From the NCBI GenBank assembly GCA_024278565.1, contig JAJRSY010000035.1:1-7200 (forward strand): DNA of 7,200 nt, written 5' to 3'. Source of the DNA: Bacteroidota bacterium. GTDB lineage: Bacteria > Bacteroidota > Bacteroidia > Flavobacteriales > Flavobacteriaceae. The translations under genes and the position numbers were made by a program. This document shows, piece by piece, positions 5,828 to 7,200 of the stretch; within the stretch, counting starts at the first letter, position 1; every line of letters begins with the position of its first letter. The notes beneath the pieces are model-generated. The model saw nothing but the letters and a program-made list of their open reading frames with translations. It was not told the DNA's origin and made no database searches.

Positions 5828-7200
5828 GAAGAGCGTTCTTTTATGAAGCCTTGGTAGAAATGCAAAAAAGAGAGGTGACCCTCACGACCATCGCCTCTAC
5901 CATCTTGGTCTTTATCATACTTTTTCTAGTATACCGTAGAATAGCCGTAGTACTGATTTCTTTATTTTTGATTGTTCTTTCACTGATTCTATTCATGGGG
6001 CTCTTATCCATTTTAGGAAAAGAACTCACTGCACTGTCCTCTTTTTACCCAATTCTACTGTTGATCGTAAGCACTTCGGATGTCATTCATATCATGGACG
6101 ATTTCTTGGGAAAACTCAAGGTCGGCCTTGAAAAACAAGAGGCCATGATCTTGACCTTAAAAGAAGTTGGGGCATCGACCCTGTTGACCTCGGTGACCAC
6201 GGCTATCGGATTCGCATCGCTGTTGACTTCAAAATCAAGTAGTGTTAGCGGTTTTGGTATTAATGCCTCTCTTGGGGTCTTGACGGCCTATATCACGATT
6301 ATCGGTTTCACCTGTGCCCTACTCCTCTTGGTGAATAACAAATATTTATTGCCCAAAAGGGACAATTCAAAAATTTGGCGAAAAGAGCTCGATAGAATAA
6401 ACCAGTTTACAAAAACAAGCCCGCGAAGTATTATTTTCGGAAGCATCGTATTTACAGGTATTTGTATTCTTGGGATGACAAAAATAAATACTAATTACCA
6501 GATCAAGGAAAGTTTTCCGACGAACAGCGTCATCGCTACTGATTTTGAGTTTTTCCAACAAAATTATTCGGGGTTCAGACCACTTGAGGTGGCGGTCATG
6601 ACAAAAGGTGATCATAAAGTAACCGATTTCGCAGTGGCCCATGAAATAGAGAAAGTAGTGCAAGAAATGAAGGTGATAAAACCCATACAGAATGTTCAAT
6701 CGCTCAATATGTTCTTCAAAGGTCTGAACAAGGCCAACCATCTCAACAAATCTGAATATTTTATACTGCCCCAGGATCAAAAAACCTTTAACACTTACAA
6801 AAAGGAAGTGAAAAAATTTGCCCATAAACGTTTTGCCAAATTTGTCAACGCCGAGGAAACGAAATCAAGAATAACCTCAAAAGTCCTTGATATCGGATTG
6901 GATAGTGTAACTGTTATATACCAAAAACTTAAAACATTTATCAGCACCCAAACTGACACCTCAATGGTAGAATTTCGGCTGACTGGCACGGGGATTTTAT
7001 TGGACAAAAATGCCTTTTATGTGAGAAAAAGCCTAATTCAGGGCCTCTTGATGGGTCTATTGCTCGTTGCACTTATTATGGCAATGATATTTAAAAATCT
7101 AAAACTATTGCTCATCTCGTTAGTGCCCAACCTACTGCCCTTATTGTTTGCGGCAGCACTTCTGGGTTTTTTGAACATACCTTTAGAGGCAACAATATCG
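5818..7200 (+). pseudogene. MMPL/RND-family permease, central and C-terminal part (frameshifted gene, part 2; runs off the window)
   Basis: The frame is open without a stop for 461 codons to the last base. Counting from His at 5818, helix 2 is about 19-38, helix 3 about 42-64, and helix 4 holds TALSSFYPILLLIVSTSDVIHIMDDF (71-96) with Asp88, a helix-4 position of the RND/MMPL permease type. KEVGASTLLTSVTTAIGFASLL (115-136) is the strongly conserved helix-5 region. Helix 6 is about 150-172, and helix 7 (about 203-222) starts the second half. A second periplasmic domain (about 223-400) and helices 8-9 (about 407-450) follow. Relatives are about 750-800 residues with twelve helices, so roughly 100-150 residues lie beyond the edge. 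Such proteins export lipids, hydrophobic molecules or solutes using the proton gradient; the substrate here is unknown. Only the single upstream frameshift interrupts it. Confidence 0.83.

Noticed and set aside
6367..6825. 152-codon minus-strand open frame within the permease region
   Set aside because: It lies opposite the second periplasmic domain of the permease, whose plus-strand frame has clear family motifs; the reverse frame is incidental.

Overview
The window looks like a chromosomal segment of a marine-type Flavobacteriaceae bacterium (Bacteroidota). This rests on moderate-to-low GC, absence of clear Shine-Dalgarno sequences before otherwise good starts, and the gene families present: an S9 prolyl-oligopeptidase-type peptidase, a YceI-like lipoprotein, a DUF547 protein and an MMPL/RND permease, all of a style familiar from that family. 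The genus cannot be fixed from the sequence alone.

Layout, left to right. Positions 1-208 hold no convincing gene but contain a strong hairpin (71-105). A plus-strand S9 peptidase follows (209-1405) with an intact catalytic domain but most of its beta-propeller missing. A 193-base gap leads to a plus-strand YceI-like lipoprotein (1599-2225). A perfect 19-bp inverted repeat with T-runs on both strands (2251-2289) lies between this gene and a convergent minus-strand unit. Read in transcription order, that unit is a TIGR04283-type glycosyltransferase pseudogene (4255 down to 3393) and then a two-module VOC-superfamily protein (3361 down to 2294). After a short divergent intergenic region come a secreted DUF547 protein (4395-5183) and an MMPL/RND-family permease (from 5258 past the right edge), broken by a one-base frameshift near 5815.

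The most notable structure is a 181-bp element at 3775-3955. It has 19-bp perfect terminal inverted repeats that include TA at each end and internal hairpins, and it carries no coding capacity. It sits inside the glycosyltransferase gene and has the hallmarks of a MITE (non-autonomous transposon). That gene also has several homopolymer-length frameshifts, including a G9 tract, and an in-frame TAG, so it appears to be decaying.

Functional links are loose. The minus-strand glycosyltransferase and VOC genes were probably co-transcribed. DUF547 and the MMPL permease are co-directional and may form an envelope-related unit. No complete new defence or biosynthetic system is visible. The unusual content is genome decay: one 5'-truncated gene, one MITE-interrupted and frameshifted gene, and one frameshifted permease. 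Assembly errors at homopolymers could explain some of the frameshifts, but not the MITE or the truncation.
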